34,089 bases of DNA from Methylophaga sp. (GTDB lineage Bacteria; Pseudomonadota; Gammaproteobacteria; Nitrosococcales; Methylophagaceae). The notes beneath the pieces are model-generated. The model ran no database searches. It was not told the origin of the DNA and saw only the letters and a list, made by a program, of their open reading frames with translations. The DNA lies in NCBI GenBank assembly GCA_002733105.1, contig NVUI01000011.1:6387-40475 (forward strand). The letters run 5' to 3'. Made by a program: the position numbers and the translations under genes. Shown here piece by piece: positions 16,705-24,769 of this stretch. Within the stretch, counting starts at the first letter, position 1. Each line of letters starts with the position of its first letter.

Positions 16705-17130
16705 TTATTTTTTAGGCCAGTATTTTTGCATTTCTAAAAATAAGAAAGAAGCTGACCAAGTAATTAATACCAAGCCAGTTAAAGATTCTAAACCGGTTAG
16801 AAATCGGATGTGGCCAGAAGGTTCAATATCACCAAACCCGAGAGTGGTGTAGCTAGTGAAAGAGAAGTAACTACAATCTAGTAAACTTTGGTTGAAGTTA
16901 CCTGACAAGGCACCCAACCCTTCGAGATTTATCATCAGATAATAACCTAAAGCGAATAACCAAATCTCAAATATATGGGCAAGGATAATAGTAAATACCC
17001 CTAAAAGTACTCGAAAACGAGGCAGGATTGGAACAGAAGGTAATTTTTTAGCAAGTTGGTATAGCATTTCATAGTGAATAGTGACTGCTGCGGTCACTAA
17101 GATAGCGTTAATAATGATGGAAAATAACAT
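16705..17130 (-). CDS. Small K+ channel-family membrane protein
   Basis: The 141-residue protein has membrane segments at about residues 3-24, 41-66 and 112-134. A pore loop precedes the last one, and its filter TTLGFGD (95-101) is a variant of the K+ channel TVGYGD signature. It matches the ion-channel (two-helix pore) family with an extra N-terminal helix. No cytoplasmic RCK/TrkA domain is attached, so gating is unknown. It is 8 bp downstream of the diguanylate cyclase gene on the same strand, and its 3' end faces the ODP gene 8 bp away. K+ selectivity is inferred from the filter only. Confidence 0.8.
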   Translation of the reverse strand: MLFSIIINAILVTAAVTIHYEMLYQLAKKLPSVPILPRFRVLLGVFTIILAHIFEIWLFALGYYLMINLEGLGALSGNFNQSLLDCSYFSFTSYTTLGFGDIEPSGHIRFLTGLESLTGLVLITWSASFLFLEMQKYWPKK

Positions 17131-17138
17131 ATTTTTAA

Positions 17139-18242
17139 TTACTTTTTTGCTTGAGTAACACGATTTCTACCCGCCATTTTAGCTGCATATACAGCCTGAT
17201 CGGCAGCATTAACTAGCTGTTTGGATGAGGTGATTTTAGGGTTGTTTTGCATGGTCGCTAAACCAATAGAAATAGTGATATTCAAGATAATGGATGGGGT
17301 AGCTTGAAAAGGTGTGTTTTCGATATTACTACGGATCCGCTCAGCGATATCCATGGCGACTTCTGGCGGTGTATCAGCTAATAATATAACAAACTCCTCG
17401 CCACCATAACGAGCTAAAACATCACTGGTTCGCATCGTTTCATTAAAAATATGGGCGACTTGTTTAAGTACGTTATCTCCTGCTTGATGACCATGTGTAT
17501 CGTTGATACGTTTAAAATAGTCAAGATCAAGGAAGAGACAGGACAGGGGTGTTGTGTTTCTTTGTGCTCTGTCTACTTCTTCCTCAATCCTTTGATCGAA
17601 GAATCGCCGATTATTAACACCTGTCAGTGGGTCACGAAGCCCTACTTGTTTAATATTTTCCTGTAGGCGAGCATTTTCGATACATGCCGACATAACAGCC
17701 GCTAGATGTTGCAAAAATTGTGTACCAATATTGGCCTGAAAACGATCTAGTTTTCGACTACCTAAATTCAAACAGCCAATTAACTTTTTTTGCCGAACCA
17801 ATGGCAATATAGCTACTGATCGCAGTGAGCTATTATCAGGGAAAAGTTGCTGATGTTGATGAGGAGAAAAGGCCGATAATCGAGGTTTGCGTTGCAAAGA
17901 AAAATATTGGCTGATGAGCTTTTCCGTATCAGTAAATAATAAGCGATTTTCCCAATTTTTTGCTTCTATTTGATCACTTAATAAGCGCTGAAATTCATAT
18001 TCTGGATCAAGCAGTAATAAAGTAACTTCTGACAGTTGAAATTTATCTTTATGCTGCGTCAGAATAAGGGAAAACAAGTTTTGTAGACTTGGACTATTTA
18101 ACAAGCTAAGTTCATATTCTTGAAAGTTAGCTTGTTTGCGTTCGTTGTTTTTAGCGATGCGAATAAATGAGTCAAGCTGGGCTTGAACTGCGTCAACATC
18201 TTTTGGCATCTGAAAGCCTTGTGATCTTGAATGACTATTCAT
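17139..18242 (-). CDS. GAF-like sensor diguanylate cyclase (GGDEF)
   Basis: The 367-residue soluble protein has an N-terminal GAF/DUF484-like region (about 30-195, including SVAILPLVRQKKLIGCLNLG) and a C-terminal GGDEF domain (about 200-365). The catalytic signature RYGGEEFVIL (GGEEF at 280-284) is intact. The inhibitory I-site RTSD (271-274) stands exactly five residues upstream, so an active cyclase with product feedback is predicted. It makes c-di-GMP from two GTP. The start at 18242 lies 5 bp after the comF stop, with AGAG a few bases before the ATG; Met12 is an alternative. It forms an unusual minus-strand run comF-dgc-K+ channel. No membrane helix is visible. Confidence 0.9.
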   Translation of the reverse strand: MNSHSRSQGFQMPKDVDAVQAQLDSFIRIAKNNERKQANFQEYELSLLNSPSLQNLFSLILTQHKDKFQLSEVTLLLLDPEYEFQRLLSDQIEAKNWENRLLFTDTEKLISQYFSLQRKPRLSAFSPHQHQQLFPDNSSLRSVAILPLVRQKKLIGCLNLGSRKLDRFQANIGTQFLQHLAAVMSACIENARLQENIKQVGLRDPLTGVNNRRFFDQRIEEEVDRAQRNTTPLSCLFLDLDYFKRINDTHGHQAGDNVLKQVAHIFNETMRTSDVLARYGGEEFVILLADTPPEVAMDIAERIRSNIENTPFQATPSIILNITISIGLATMQNNPKITSSKQLVNAADQAVYAAKMAGRNRVTQAKK

Positions 18243-18247
18243 AAGCT

Positions 18248-18967
18248 CTAATCATGGCGTATTGTACGACCAATTGTCCATACTTCTATTGTCGCCGCCC
18301 CTGCTTGGCGAAGTAATGTTGCTGCTGCATTTACAGTATGACCGGTGGTGAGCACATCATCTATTAAGGCGACATGCTGGGGTACAGAAGGTTGTATTAA
18401 GGTAAATGCCCCGTGCATATTACGTTTTCGCTGATCGTAGGGTAGAGATGCTTGTGGATCTGTGTTCTTATTTCTTATCAAACAATGCTGATCGGTCGAA
18501 ATAGATAATTGTTGGGAGAGTGCCTTAGCCAATTCTGATGATTGGTTGTAACCGCGCATTTTTAGGCGCCGATGATGTAATGGAATTGGGATAAGAAGTT
18601 GCGGTAGTTGACGCTGTTGTAGCTGCTCAGACATTAAATGAGCAAACAACTTTGTCAGAAATATTTTATCGTGATATTTCAAAGCAATAATAAGACGATC
18701 AATCGGATCTTGATAATGGAATAAGCTAAAACTTAAGTCTTGTTCGGGCGGCTGATTGAGGCATTTACCACACATGATGGTAATAGGCGAAGGTGTTGCA
18801 CAACGAGGGCAGGCATTACCCAGTTGAGGTAGTTGCGTAATGCAGGCATCACACAGTGGCCATTGTTGGCTACAGCTACCACACAGCAGACAAGGCACTG
18901 GCATGAGTTTACTGTATAATTGTGTCAAACCATGCGTCAATTTTGATAAGTAATCCATTGCTATCAA
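18248..18967 (-). CDS. comF: ComF family phosphoribosyltransferase-like protein
   Basis: ComF/GntX proteins take part in DNA uptake or use of DNA as nutrient; their biochemical role is incompletely known. The 239-residue protein has an N-terminal zinc-finger-like region with CLLCGSC, LCDAC, CPRC and CGKC pairs, and a C-terminal phosphoribosyltransferase domain with the PRPP-binding motif VALIDDVLTTGHT. Intermediate LIPIPLHHRRLKMRGYNQS is also diagnostic. It is divergent from bioB with only about 35 bp between the starts, a pairing frequent in gammaproteobacteria. Met4 (18958) is an alternative start. Confidence 0.92.
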   Translation of the reverse strand: MIAMDYLSKLTHGLTQLYSKLMPVPCLLCGSCSQQWPLCDACITQLPQLGNACPRCATPSPITIMCGKCLNQPPEQDLSFSLFHYQDPIDRLIIALKYHDKIFLTKLFAHLMSEQLQQRQLPQLLIPIPLHHRRLKMRGYNQSSELAKALSQQLSISTDQHCLIRNKNTDPQASLPYDQRKRNMHGAFTLIQPSVPQHVALIDDVLTTGHTVNAAATLLRQAGAATIEVWTIGRTIRHD

Positions 18968-18968
18968 G

Positions 18969-18991
18969 ATTTAAATCCATTTAAATATAAT
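18969..18991. promoter_or_regulatory. Divergent comF/bioB control region: paired ATTTAAAT boxes and TATAAT
   Basis: Two identical self-palindromic octamers ATTTAAAT (18969-18976 and 18979-18986) lie one helical turn apart. They run directly into TATAAT (18986-18991), a consensus -10 box for bioB 12 bp before its ATG. No BirA-type operator is seen. The boxes may be an operator or just AT-rich promoter sequence. Confidence 0.35.
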
Positions 18992-19002
18992 GAAATAATA
19001 CC

Positions 19003-20013
19003 ATGCCTGAAAATATAGCTAATGCCGACCAACTAATACGCCATAACTGGAAACTTGAGCAAGTTGAAGCACTATATGATTTGCCCTTTTCCGATTTAAT
19101 GTTTCGAGCGCAAACAGTTCATCGAGAAAATTTTGATCCTAATGCTGTGCAAGTGAGTACTTTATTAAGTATTAAAACAGGTGGTTGTGCCGAAGATTGT
19201 GGTTACTGCCCACAAAGTGCTCATCATGAGTCGGCCGTTAAGGCTGAGCCTTTGATGCCTTTAGATAAAGTGTTAGAAAGTGCCGCTGAAGCTAAAGCAA
19301 CAGGTGCAAGTCGCTTTTGTATGGGGGCTGCATGGCGCAACTTAAAAGATCGTGATCTTGAACGCATTGTCGACATGGTGACAGGCGTAAAGGACTTAGG
19401 CCTAGAAACCTGCGTGACTTTAGGTATGTTAGAACAACATCAAGCTAAACGCTTAAAAGAAGCCGGTTTAGATTACTACAACCACAACCTTGATACTTCA
19501 CCAGAGTTTTATGGCACAGTGATTAGTACACGTACTTATCAAGATCGATTGGATACTTTAAGTTATGTTCGTGATGCTGATATCAACGTATGTAGTGGCG
19601 GCATTGTCGGTATGGGCGAAAGTCAAAAAGACCGTGCAGGCTTGTTAGTTAGTTTAGCTAATATGCCGAGTCATCCTGAGAGTGTTCCTATCAATCTATT
19701 AGTCCAAGTTGAAGGGACGCCAATGGCCGGCACCGATAATCTAGATCCATTAGATTTTGTACGTACCATTGCTGTTGCACGATTGATGATGCCAAAATCA
19801 TGTGTGCGTTTATCTGCTGGTCGTGAACATATGAGTGATGAACTGCAAGCGATGTGTTTTCTTGCGGGTGCTAATTCAATGTTTTATGGTGACAAGTTAC
19901 TGACGACAGATAATCCAGACACTGATCATGATCAGAAGTTATTTGATCGCTTGGGTATTAACACCTTGATTGGTGAACCTGCTGCTGTCGCCAAGGAAGC
20001 CTGTCGCCATTAG
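19003..20013 (+). CDS. bioB: Biotin synthase
   Basis: BioB is a radical SAM enzyme inserting sulfur into dethiobiotin to form biotin. The 336-residue protein has the cluster motif CAEDCGYC (C62, C66, C69) for the [4Fe-4S]-SAM cluster, [40 protein letters not shown], and the C-terminal [17 protein letters not shown]. The usual ligands of the [2Fe-2S] cluster appear preserved (Cys of ETCVTLG and of NVCSGGIVG). It starts the overlapping bioB-F-H-C-D operon. No Shine-Dalgarno sequence precedes the ATG, and a TATAAT lies only 12 bp upstream, so a very short or leaderless transcript is possible. Confidence 0.97.
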   Translation: MPENIANADQLIRHNWKLEQVEALYDLPFSDLMFRAQTVHRENFDPNAVQVSTLLSIKTGGCAEDCGYCPQSAHHESAVKAEPLMPLDKVLESAAEAKATGASRFCMGAAWRNLKDRDLERIVDMVTGVKDLGLETCVTLGMLEQHQAKRLKEAGLDYYNHNLDTSPEFYGTVISTRTYQDRLDTLSYVRDADINVCSGGIVGMGESQKDRAGLLVSLANMPSHPESVPINLLVQVEGTPMAGTDNLDPLDFVRTIAVARLMMPKSCVRLSAGREHMSDELQAMCFLAGANSMFYGDKLLTTDNPDTDHDQKLFDRLGINTLIGEPAAVAKEACRH

Positions 20014-21178
20014 CCTGCCTTGGTCTAAACAATTAATTGCCAATCTAGCTGAACGAAAGGCTGCTGGACGATACCGCCAGCAACGGATCCGTATTGGAGA
20101 ACAAGGTGTTGCCGTTGTTATTGATGGTAAGCCACTACTGTCTTTTTGTAGCAATGATTATTTAGGGCTTGCCAGCCACCCTGATTTAAAAAAAGCCTTT
20201 ATCAAAGCCGTTGATAAAGAAGGTGTCGGTAGTGGCGCTGCACATTTATTGACCGGACACAGCCAATACCATCAACAATTGGAACAGGCCTTAGCCGAGT
20301 TTACCCGTCAGCAAAAAGTATTATTATTCTCCTCTGGCTATCAAGCTAACTTGGGTGTTATTGATGGCTTAATGATCCGTGGTGATGTCATTATTCAAGA
20401 TAAACTAAATCATGCCTCACTATTAGATGGTGGGCGTTTATCTGCTGCTAATCAATTACGTTATCAGCATGCTGATATAGCTGCATTATCAAGGCGGTTG
20501 CAGCAAGTTGATCAAAAAAACTGCCTGCTGGTAACGGATGGTGTGTTTAGTATGGATGGTGATATTGCGCCATTACCAGAACTTATCACTTTAGCTAAAC
20601 AGCATAATGCCGCGGTTATGATTGATGATGCTCATGGTTTAGGCGTGTTAGGTGAACATGGCCGAGGTAGTGTAGAACATTGGAATATTGCTGCTGCAGA
20701 CAGGCCTATTGTCATCGGCACCTTTGGTAAGGCCTTTGGCACTGCCGGTGCTTTTGTAGCAGCGGATGATGAAGTGATTGAAACTTTAATTCAACAATCA
20801 CGCAGCTATATTTATACCACAGCACAACCAGCTGCCATTGCTGCAGCAACACTGGCCAGTTTAGAGTTGGTTCAGCAACAAAATTGGCGGCGTGAAAAAT
20901 TACAGACTTTAATTAGCCAATTTAGAACAGGGGCTAAAGCATTAGGCCTACAATTAATGGATTCACCAACCCCCATACAACCCGTGTTAATAGGTGATGA
21001 TAAACAAGCCATATCAATAGGAAAATCTCTGGAACAAAAAGGAATATTAGTTGGCGTTATCAGACCACCTACTGTACCAGAAGGCTCAGCACGATTACGT
21101 ATTACCTTGTCAGCCAGTCATACTGAGCAACATATCATTCAACTATTAGATGCGTTGGAATCAATCTGTGCACATTAA
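20009..21178 (+). CDS. bioF: 8-amino-7-oxononanoate synthase
   Basis: BioF is a PLP enzyme condensing pimeloyl-ACP with alanine to give KAPA (8-amino-7-oxononanoate), the first step of the biotin ring assembly. Motifs are [52 protein letters not shown], and [13 protein letters not shown] with the PLP lysine at residue 241 (numbered from 20009). The conserved N-terminus begins around [19 protein letters not shown]. The only standard starts in frame are TTG 19970 and GTG 19973, which would overlap bioB by about 40 bp and add 12-13 unconserved residues. An ATT at 20009, preceded by AAGGA (19993-19997), gives 389 residues, near the family norm, and is my tentative start. The true start is uncertain; the function is not. 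Confidence 0.95.
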   Translation: MSLPWSKQLIANLAERKAAGRYRQQRIRIGEQGVAVVIDGKPLLSFCSNDYLGLASHPDLKKAFIKAVDKEGVGSGAAHLLTGHSQYHQQLEQALAEFTRQQKVLLFSSGYQANLGVIDGLMIRGDVIIQDKLNHASLLDGGRLSAANQLRYQHADIAALSRRLQQVDQKNCLLVTDGVFSMDGDIAPLPELITLAKQHNAAVMIDDAHGLGVLGEHGRGSVEHWNIAAADRPIVIGTFGKAFGTAGAFVAADDEVIETLIQQSRSYIYTTAQPAAIAAATLASLELVQQQNWRREKLQTLISQFRTGAKALGLQLMDSPTPIQPVLIGDDKQAISIGKSLEQKGILVGVIRPPTVPEGSARLRITLSASHTEQHIIQLLDALESICAH

Positions 21179-21929
21179 AGTAACCGGGCAAGGGCCTGAC
21201 TTAGTGATGTTACACGGCTGGAGTATGAATAGTGCTGTTTGGCATGACATGGCTGATGCTTTGTCACACAATTACACCTTACATTTGGTTGATTTACCGG
21301 GGCATGGTCAAAGTCATTGGCAAGAGAATGCTTTAGAGTTGGATGTGCTGATTGATAATTTAGCTAAGCAACTGCCTGAAACAGCCTATTGGTTAGGCTG
21401 GTCATTGGGTGGATTAATTAGCATTGCTTTTGCACAGCGATTTCCGCAACGAGTTAACAAGTTGGTTCTTATCGCAGCGACGCCCTGTTTTGTGCGACAG
21501 GATGATTGGTCTGATGCGATGGATGTTGCAATCTTTAAGCAGTTTGCCGATAGTCTTAATGACAATCAGGCAGCAACATTACAACGGTTCTTATTACTAC
21601 AAGCAAGAGGATCAGAGCATAGCCGCGAGACACTTCGGCAATTAGGCGAACAGTTGGCGATAGAAAATCCACCTAAAGCACAAGCGCTGCAAGCTGGGTT
21701 AACATTATTGATAGAAACGGATATGAGAACTCAATTTTCAGAGCTTGATTGCCCGATAAAGATGATTTTAGGCGATCGTGATACTTTAATCCCCAAAGAC
21801 ATGTTATCAGCAGCAAAACAATTGCAAGCTGAAGTCGATATCAGTTTATTATCGGGAGCAGGACACGCTCCTTTTATTGCTCAGGCAGTAGAATGCCAAA
21901 CATTAATTGAAAATTTTTTAAATGAATAA
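21168..21929 (+). CDS. bioH: Pimeloyl-ACP methyl ester carboxylesterase
   Basis: BioH demethylates pimeloyl-ACP methyl ester, ending the BioC-BioH route to pimeloyl-ACP. It is an alpha/beta hydrolase with the nucleophile elbow GWSLGG (S79), acid residue in LGDRDTLIP and catalytic His in SGAGHAPF. LVMLHGWSMNSAVWHDMA supplies the oxyanion HGW motif. I choose GTG 21168 (253 residues), preceded by TTGGAA with 7 nt spacing, because [18 protein letters not shown] matches family N-termini. ATG 21150 is the alternative and would add six residues. Both starts overlap the bioF end. It overlaps bioC by 8 bp at its 3' end. Confidence 0.92.
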   Translation: MHIKVTGQGPDLVMLHGWSMNSAVWHDMADALSHNYTLHLVDLPGHGQSHWQENALELDVLIDNLAKQLPETAYWLGWSLGGLISIAFAQRFPQRVNKLVLIAATPCFVRQDDWSDAMDVAIFKQFADSLNDNQAATLQRFLLLQARGSEHSRETLRQLGEQLAIENPPKAQALQAGLTLLIETDMRTQFSELDCPIKMILGDRDTLIPKDMLSAAKQLQAEVDISLLSGAGHAPFIAQAVECQTLIENFLNE

Positions 21930-22824
21930 GCAACTACCCAATAAAACATTAGTAGCAAAATCATTTGGTCAGGCTGCGGCTAACTATGATGATGTTGCTG
22001 TGTTACAAAGACAAACGGCCGATGAGTTACTAGAACGGTTGTTACTGGTCAAACTTCAACCTGAATGTATATTGGATTTAGGAACGGGTACCGGTAGAAA
22101 CTTAGATTTATTGGCAAAGCGCTATCCTCAAGCACAATTAATAGCGGTCGATATTGCACCGGCCATGTTACAACAAGCAAAGATGAACTATCAGCAAGCA
22201 CAAGGTTTAAAACGATGGTTACCGACTAAAAATAAACCGATCTATCTTACTGGCGATGCTGAAAAATTACCGTTGGCTGATAATAGTGTTGATTTGATTT
22301 TTACTAACTTAACTTTGCAATGGTGTGATCCTAGAACAAGTTTTGCCGAGATCCAACGCGTATTACGCCCAAATGGTTTATTAATGTTTACCAGCTTGGG
22401 GCCAGATACTTTGCATGAGTTGCGCCAATCTTGGGCTACGGTTGATGATTATACCCATGTCAATATGTTCTACGATATGCATGACGTGGGTGAAGCGATG
22501 ATGTCAGCAGGATTAGCAGAACCCGTGTTAGATACCGATCGTTTTATCTTATCCTATGATACTTCGATGGCATTGATGAAAGACCTAAAAGTACTAGGTG
22601 CTCATAATGTAAATGCAGATAGACGACGCGGGTTAACCGGGAAACAGGCGTTAAATCAAGTCGCCATTGCTTATGAACAGTTTCGTAAAAATAAAATATT
22701 ACCCGCGACCTATGAAGTGGTTTATGGTCATGCGTGGGGTAGTGATAAAAATAACCAACAGGTGGCTAATGATGGCAGCATCAGTATCCCTGTTAGTCAG
22801 ATCCAGCGGCGGCGAACCTCATGA
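21922..22824 (+). CDS. bioC: Malonyl-ACP O-methyltransferase
   Basis: BioC uses S-adenosylmethionine to methylate malonyl-ACP, disguising it as a fatty-acid synthesis primer for pimelate formation. The 300-residue protein has VAKSFGQAAANYDDVAVLQR at the N-terminus and motif I ILDLGTGTGRNLDLLA. It then has IAVDIAPAMLQQAK, the acidic DAEKLPLADNSVDLIFTNLT, and LRPNGLLMFTSLGPDTLHEL. At 300 residues it is longer than E. coli BioC (about 250), with an insert near KRWLPTKNKP and an extended C-terminus, as in several gammaproteobacteria. It overlaps bioH by 8 bp and bioD by 4 bp (ATGA), so the operon is translationally coupled. Confidence 0.94.
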   Translation: MNKQLPNKTLVAKSFGQAAANYDDVAVLQRQTADELLERLLLVKLQPECILDLGTGTGRNLDLLAKRYPQAQLIAVDIAPAMLQQAKMNYQQAQGLKRWLPTKNKPIYLTGDAEKLPLADNSVDLIFTNLTLQWCDPRTSFAEIQRVLRPNGLLMFTSLGPDTLHELRQSWATVDDYTHVNMFYDMHDVGEAMMSAGLAEPVLDTDRFILSYDTSMALMKDLKVLGAHNVNADRRRGLTGKQALNQVAIAYEQFRKNKILPATYEVVYGHAWGSDKNNQQVANDGSISIPVSQIQRRRTS

Positions 22825-23477
22825 CCAGTATTTTTGTCACTGGCACAGATACGGGCGTCGGTAAAACAGGTATCAGCGTGGCACTCATTGAATTATTACA
22901 GCAACAAGGTTTCACTGTTGCAGGCATGAAACCGATTGCCAGTGGTTGTGAAAAGACGATTGATGGCTTGCGTAATGGCGATGCTGTGCAACTAATGCAA
23001 CAGGCTAATATTGGCTTGCCTTATGAGCTGATTAATCCCTATGCTTTTGAACCTGCTATTGCCCCCCATATCGCAGCCAAACAAGCAGGTATTGAGATTG
23101 ATCTAAAGGTTATTCAACAACATTATCAGCAGATCCAACAACAAGTTGATGCCGTTGTAGTAGAAGGTGCGGGTGGTTGGTTAGTCCCTCTCAACCAACA
23201 CCAAACCATGGCTGACTTAGCCGTCATATTAGATTTGCCGGTTATTTTGGTGGTCGGTATTCGACTGGGCTGTATTAACCATGCCCTGCTAACCGTTAAA
23301 GCGATCGAGTCAACCGGCTTAAAACTGCAAGGCTGGATTGCCAATCATCCTGAAGCTAGTGAACAAACAAAAGAAATTGTAGCAACATTAAAGCTGCATA
23401 TTACAGCTCCATGTCTGGGTAATATCCCTGTGCTTAGTGCTAAAGAAAGAGCGGTAAATTATTTAGTTGATCTTTGA
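22821..23477 (+). CDS. bioD: Dethiobiotin synthetase
   Basis: BioD closes the ureido ring of dethiobiotin from DAPA, CO2 and ATP. The 218-residue protein has the P-loop GTDTGVGKT at residues 8-16, VAGMKPIASGCE, NPYAFEPAIAPHIAA, and VVVEGAGGWLVPL. These are the substrate- and nucleotide-binding elements of the family. It begins in the ATGA overlap with bioC and is the last gene of the bio operon. bioA, needed to make DAPA, is not in the window and must lie elsewhere. Confidence 0.95.
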   Translation: MTSIFVTGTDTGVGKTGISVALIELLQQQGFTVAGMKPIASGCEKTIDGLRNGDAVQLMQQANIGLPYELINPYAFEPAIAPHIAAKQAGIEIDLKVIQQHYQQIQQQVDAVVVEGAGGWLVPLNQHQTMADLAVILDLPVILVVGIRLGCINHALLTVKAIESTGLKLQGWIANHPEASEQTKEIVATLKLHITAPCLGNIPVLSAKERAVNYLVDL

Positions 23478-23663
23478 GTGATAACTGGAAGTTTCCACAA
23501 GTATTTTTTTTGTAATATGATAATACCTTGATCTAAGACATTGAAATAAAATAAATAATAAAGGATTATTAGTTGTGGGCACAAAAAAGATAGACAAAAA
23601 GGTGATATATGGACGGTTCCGTATAATAAGTTATTATATTGGTAAATTCGAGAGTAGTTAAAT

Positions 23664-23918
23664 ATGTCAAAAATCGAATTCTCAAAGGATGAAATTAATA
23701 TTCTCACTAAAAAAATTCAGCACTATTTTAGTGAGGAACTAGAAAAAAACATCGAACAATTTGACGCTCAATTTCTGCTTGATTTTATCTCAGAAGAAAT
23801 AGGTCCATATTATTACAATCGTGGATTGTATGATGCCCAAACAGTATTAGAGAGTAAAATGGAAAATATATCGGAAGCTATCTATGAAATAGAAAAGGTT
23901 ACAGAATTCCGAAAGTGA
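23664..23918 (+). CDS. DUF2164 family protein
   Basis: This is a small 84-residue acidic protein. The pattern IEFSKDEINILTKKIQHYF, then QFLLDFISEEIGPYYYNRGL and a helical C-terminus ending AIYEIEKVTEF, matches what I know as DUF2164, a family with no assigned function. GAGAG about 9 bases upstream can serve as ribosome-binding site. Thirteen bp after its stop lies the first attC-like hairpin, so it may be the first gene of a cassette-like series. It is separated from bioD by about 190 bp without a recognised feature. Confidence 0.8.
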   Translation: MSKIEFSKDEINILTKKIQHYFSEELEKNIEQFDAQFLLDFISEEIGPYYYNRGLYDAQTVLESKMENISEAIYEIEKVTEFRK

Positions 23919-23931
23919 AAAGCACAAAATC

Positions 23932-24000
23932 ACATAACAATCAGCTCAAATTGACGCATTTACACTACGCTCCAATGCGCAATTTAACTGGGCATTATGT
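23932..24000 (+). repeat. attC-like imperfect inverted repeat, site A
   Basis: The outer boxes ACATAAC (23932-23938) and ATTATGT (23994-24000) pair over six bases and resemble attC R''/R' boxes; R' has A instead of the canonical G. The inner stem AAATTG + CGCATT (23948-23960) pairs with AATGCG + CAATTT (23974-23985), leaving one bulged A at 23954. This is like the extrahelical base of attC sites. CAG (23942-23944) can also pair with CTG (23988-23990). It starts 13 bp after the DUF2164 stop and precedes the isochorismatase-like gene. A folding or covariance-model search is needed to confirm it. Confidence 0.5.
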
Positions 24001-24034
24001 ACCATTATTTAATCAATTCTAAGAGAGAAATATT

Positions 24035-24601
24035 ATGTCCTCTAAAACCGCGTTAATTATTGTCGACTTACAAAATGATTATTTCCAGGGTGGGAAATGG
24101 GCGCTAGAAGGTACTGAAGCTGCCGCTGAAAAAGCGGCAGCATTACTTAACAGTTTTAGAGCAAGGGATTTACCTGTAGTACATATCCGTCATGAATTTC
24201 CAACAGCAGATGCTCCCTTTTTTGCACCTAACTCAAATGGCGCAAAAGTACATTCATCAGTACAAGAACTAGCAGCTGAGCCAGTTGTAATTAAACACCA
24301 AATCAATAGTTTTAAAGACACTAATTTAAAAGAAATTTTAGAGGAGTTGAATGTCGATAGTGTATTAATTTGTGGTGCCATGAGCCATATGTGTATTGAT
24401 GCAGTCACACGAGCTGCTAATGATTTTGGTTATAATTGCACTGTCGCACATGATGCTTGTGCCACATTGGGATTAGAATTTAATGGCATCACTGTTCCAG
24501 CAAATCATGTACATGCTGCTTTTATGGCCGCACTTGATTTTGCTTATGCAAATGTGGCATCCACTGATGAATTGTTGAGTGAATTCGAACAACAGTCATA
24601 G
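24035..24601 (+). CDS. Isochorismatase-family cysteine hydrolase
   Basis: The 188-residue protein has the isochorismatase-like fold with its Asp-Lys-Cys triad. The Asp is in ALIIVDLQNDYFQGG, the Lys in VVIKHQINSF and the Cys in GAMSHMCIDAVTRAA. The following YNCTVAHDACAT is also typical. Members include nicotinamidases, pyrazinamidases, carbamoylases and others, and the substrate cannot be assigned here. The ribosome-binding site AAGAGAG stands 8 bases before the ATG. It lies between two attC-like hairpins, 34 bp after site A and 4 bp before site B, as expected for a single-gene integron cassette. Isochorismatase-like proteins are frequent integron cargo. Confidence 0.88.
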   Translation: MSSKTALIIVDLQNDYFQGGKWALEGTEAAAEKAAALLNSFRARDLPVVHIRHEFPTADAPFFAPNSNGAKVHSSVQELAAEPVVIKHQINSFKDTNLKEILEELNVDSVLICGAMSHMCIDAVTRAANDFGYNCTVAHDACATLGLEFNGITVPANHVHAAFMAALDFAYANVASTDELLSEFEQQS

Positions 24602-24604
24602 AAA

Positions 24605-24684
24605 CCACATGCTCTTGGGCAGCAAAAATCGCTGCTCGCTGCTCGCGCTGCTTTATTTTTGCTGGTGATGCGAAGCGTTATGTG
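24605..24684 (+). repeat. attC-like hairpin with tandem GCTGCTC loop, site B
   Basis: The outer pair CACAT (24606-24610)/ATGTG (24680-24684) contains GTTATGT (24677-24683), which fits the attC R' pattern at all but one of the R positions. GCT/AGC near 24611 and 24674 can form an L-box stem. The inner perfect 10-bp stem CAGCAAAAAT (24620-24629)/ATTTTTGCTG (24655-24664) encloses a 25-nt loop with GCTGCTC twice in tandem. It begins 4 bp after the isochorismatase stop. A plain stem-loop terminator is the alternative. Confidence 0.5.
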
Positions 24685-24704
24685 TTTTTATTAAGATTTT
24701 AGTA

Positions 24705-24735
24705 TTGTACCCGAACGGGTGAATTCGGGTATAAT
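24705..24735 (+). promoter_or_regulatory. Probable cold-shock gene promoter with embedded inverted repeat
   Basis: TATAAT (24730-24735) with TTGTAC (24705-24710), spacer 19 nt, lies 34 bp before the csp ATG. The spacer carries ACCCGAA (24709-24715)/TTCGGGT (24724-24730). It can also be read as the palindrome ACCCG-AA-CGGGT (24709-24720) followed by a further CGGGT (24726-24730). This is an operator-like arrangement. Confidence 0.45.
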
Positions 24736-24769
24736 TTTCATTTTTCACCGACAATTAAGAGTAAAGAAA

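Noticed and set aside
23479-23578. Fourth attC-like site between bioD and the DUF2164 gene
   Set aside because: Scattered complementary bits (CCACAA/TTGTGG, CAAGTATT/AATACCTTG) exist, but no R''/R' box pair with the right order and spacing.
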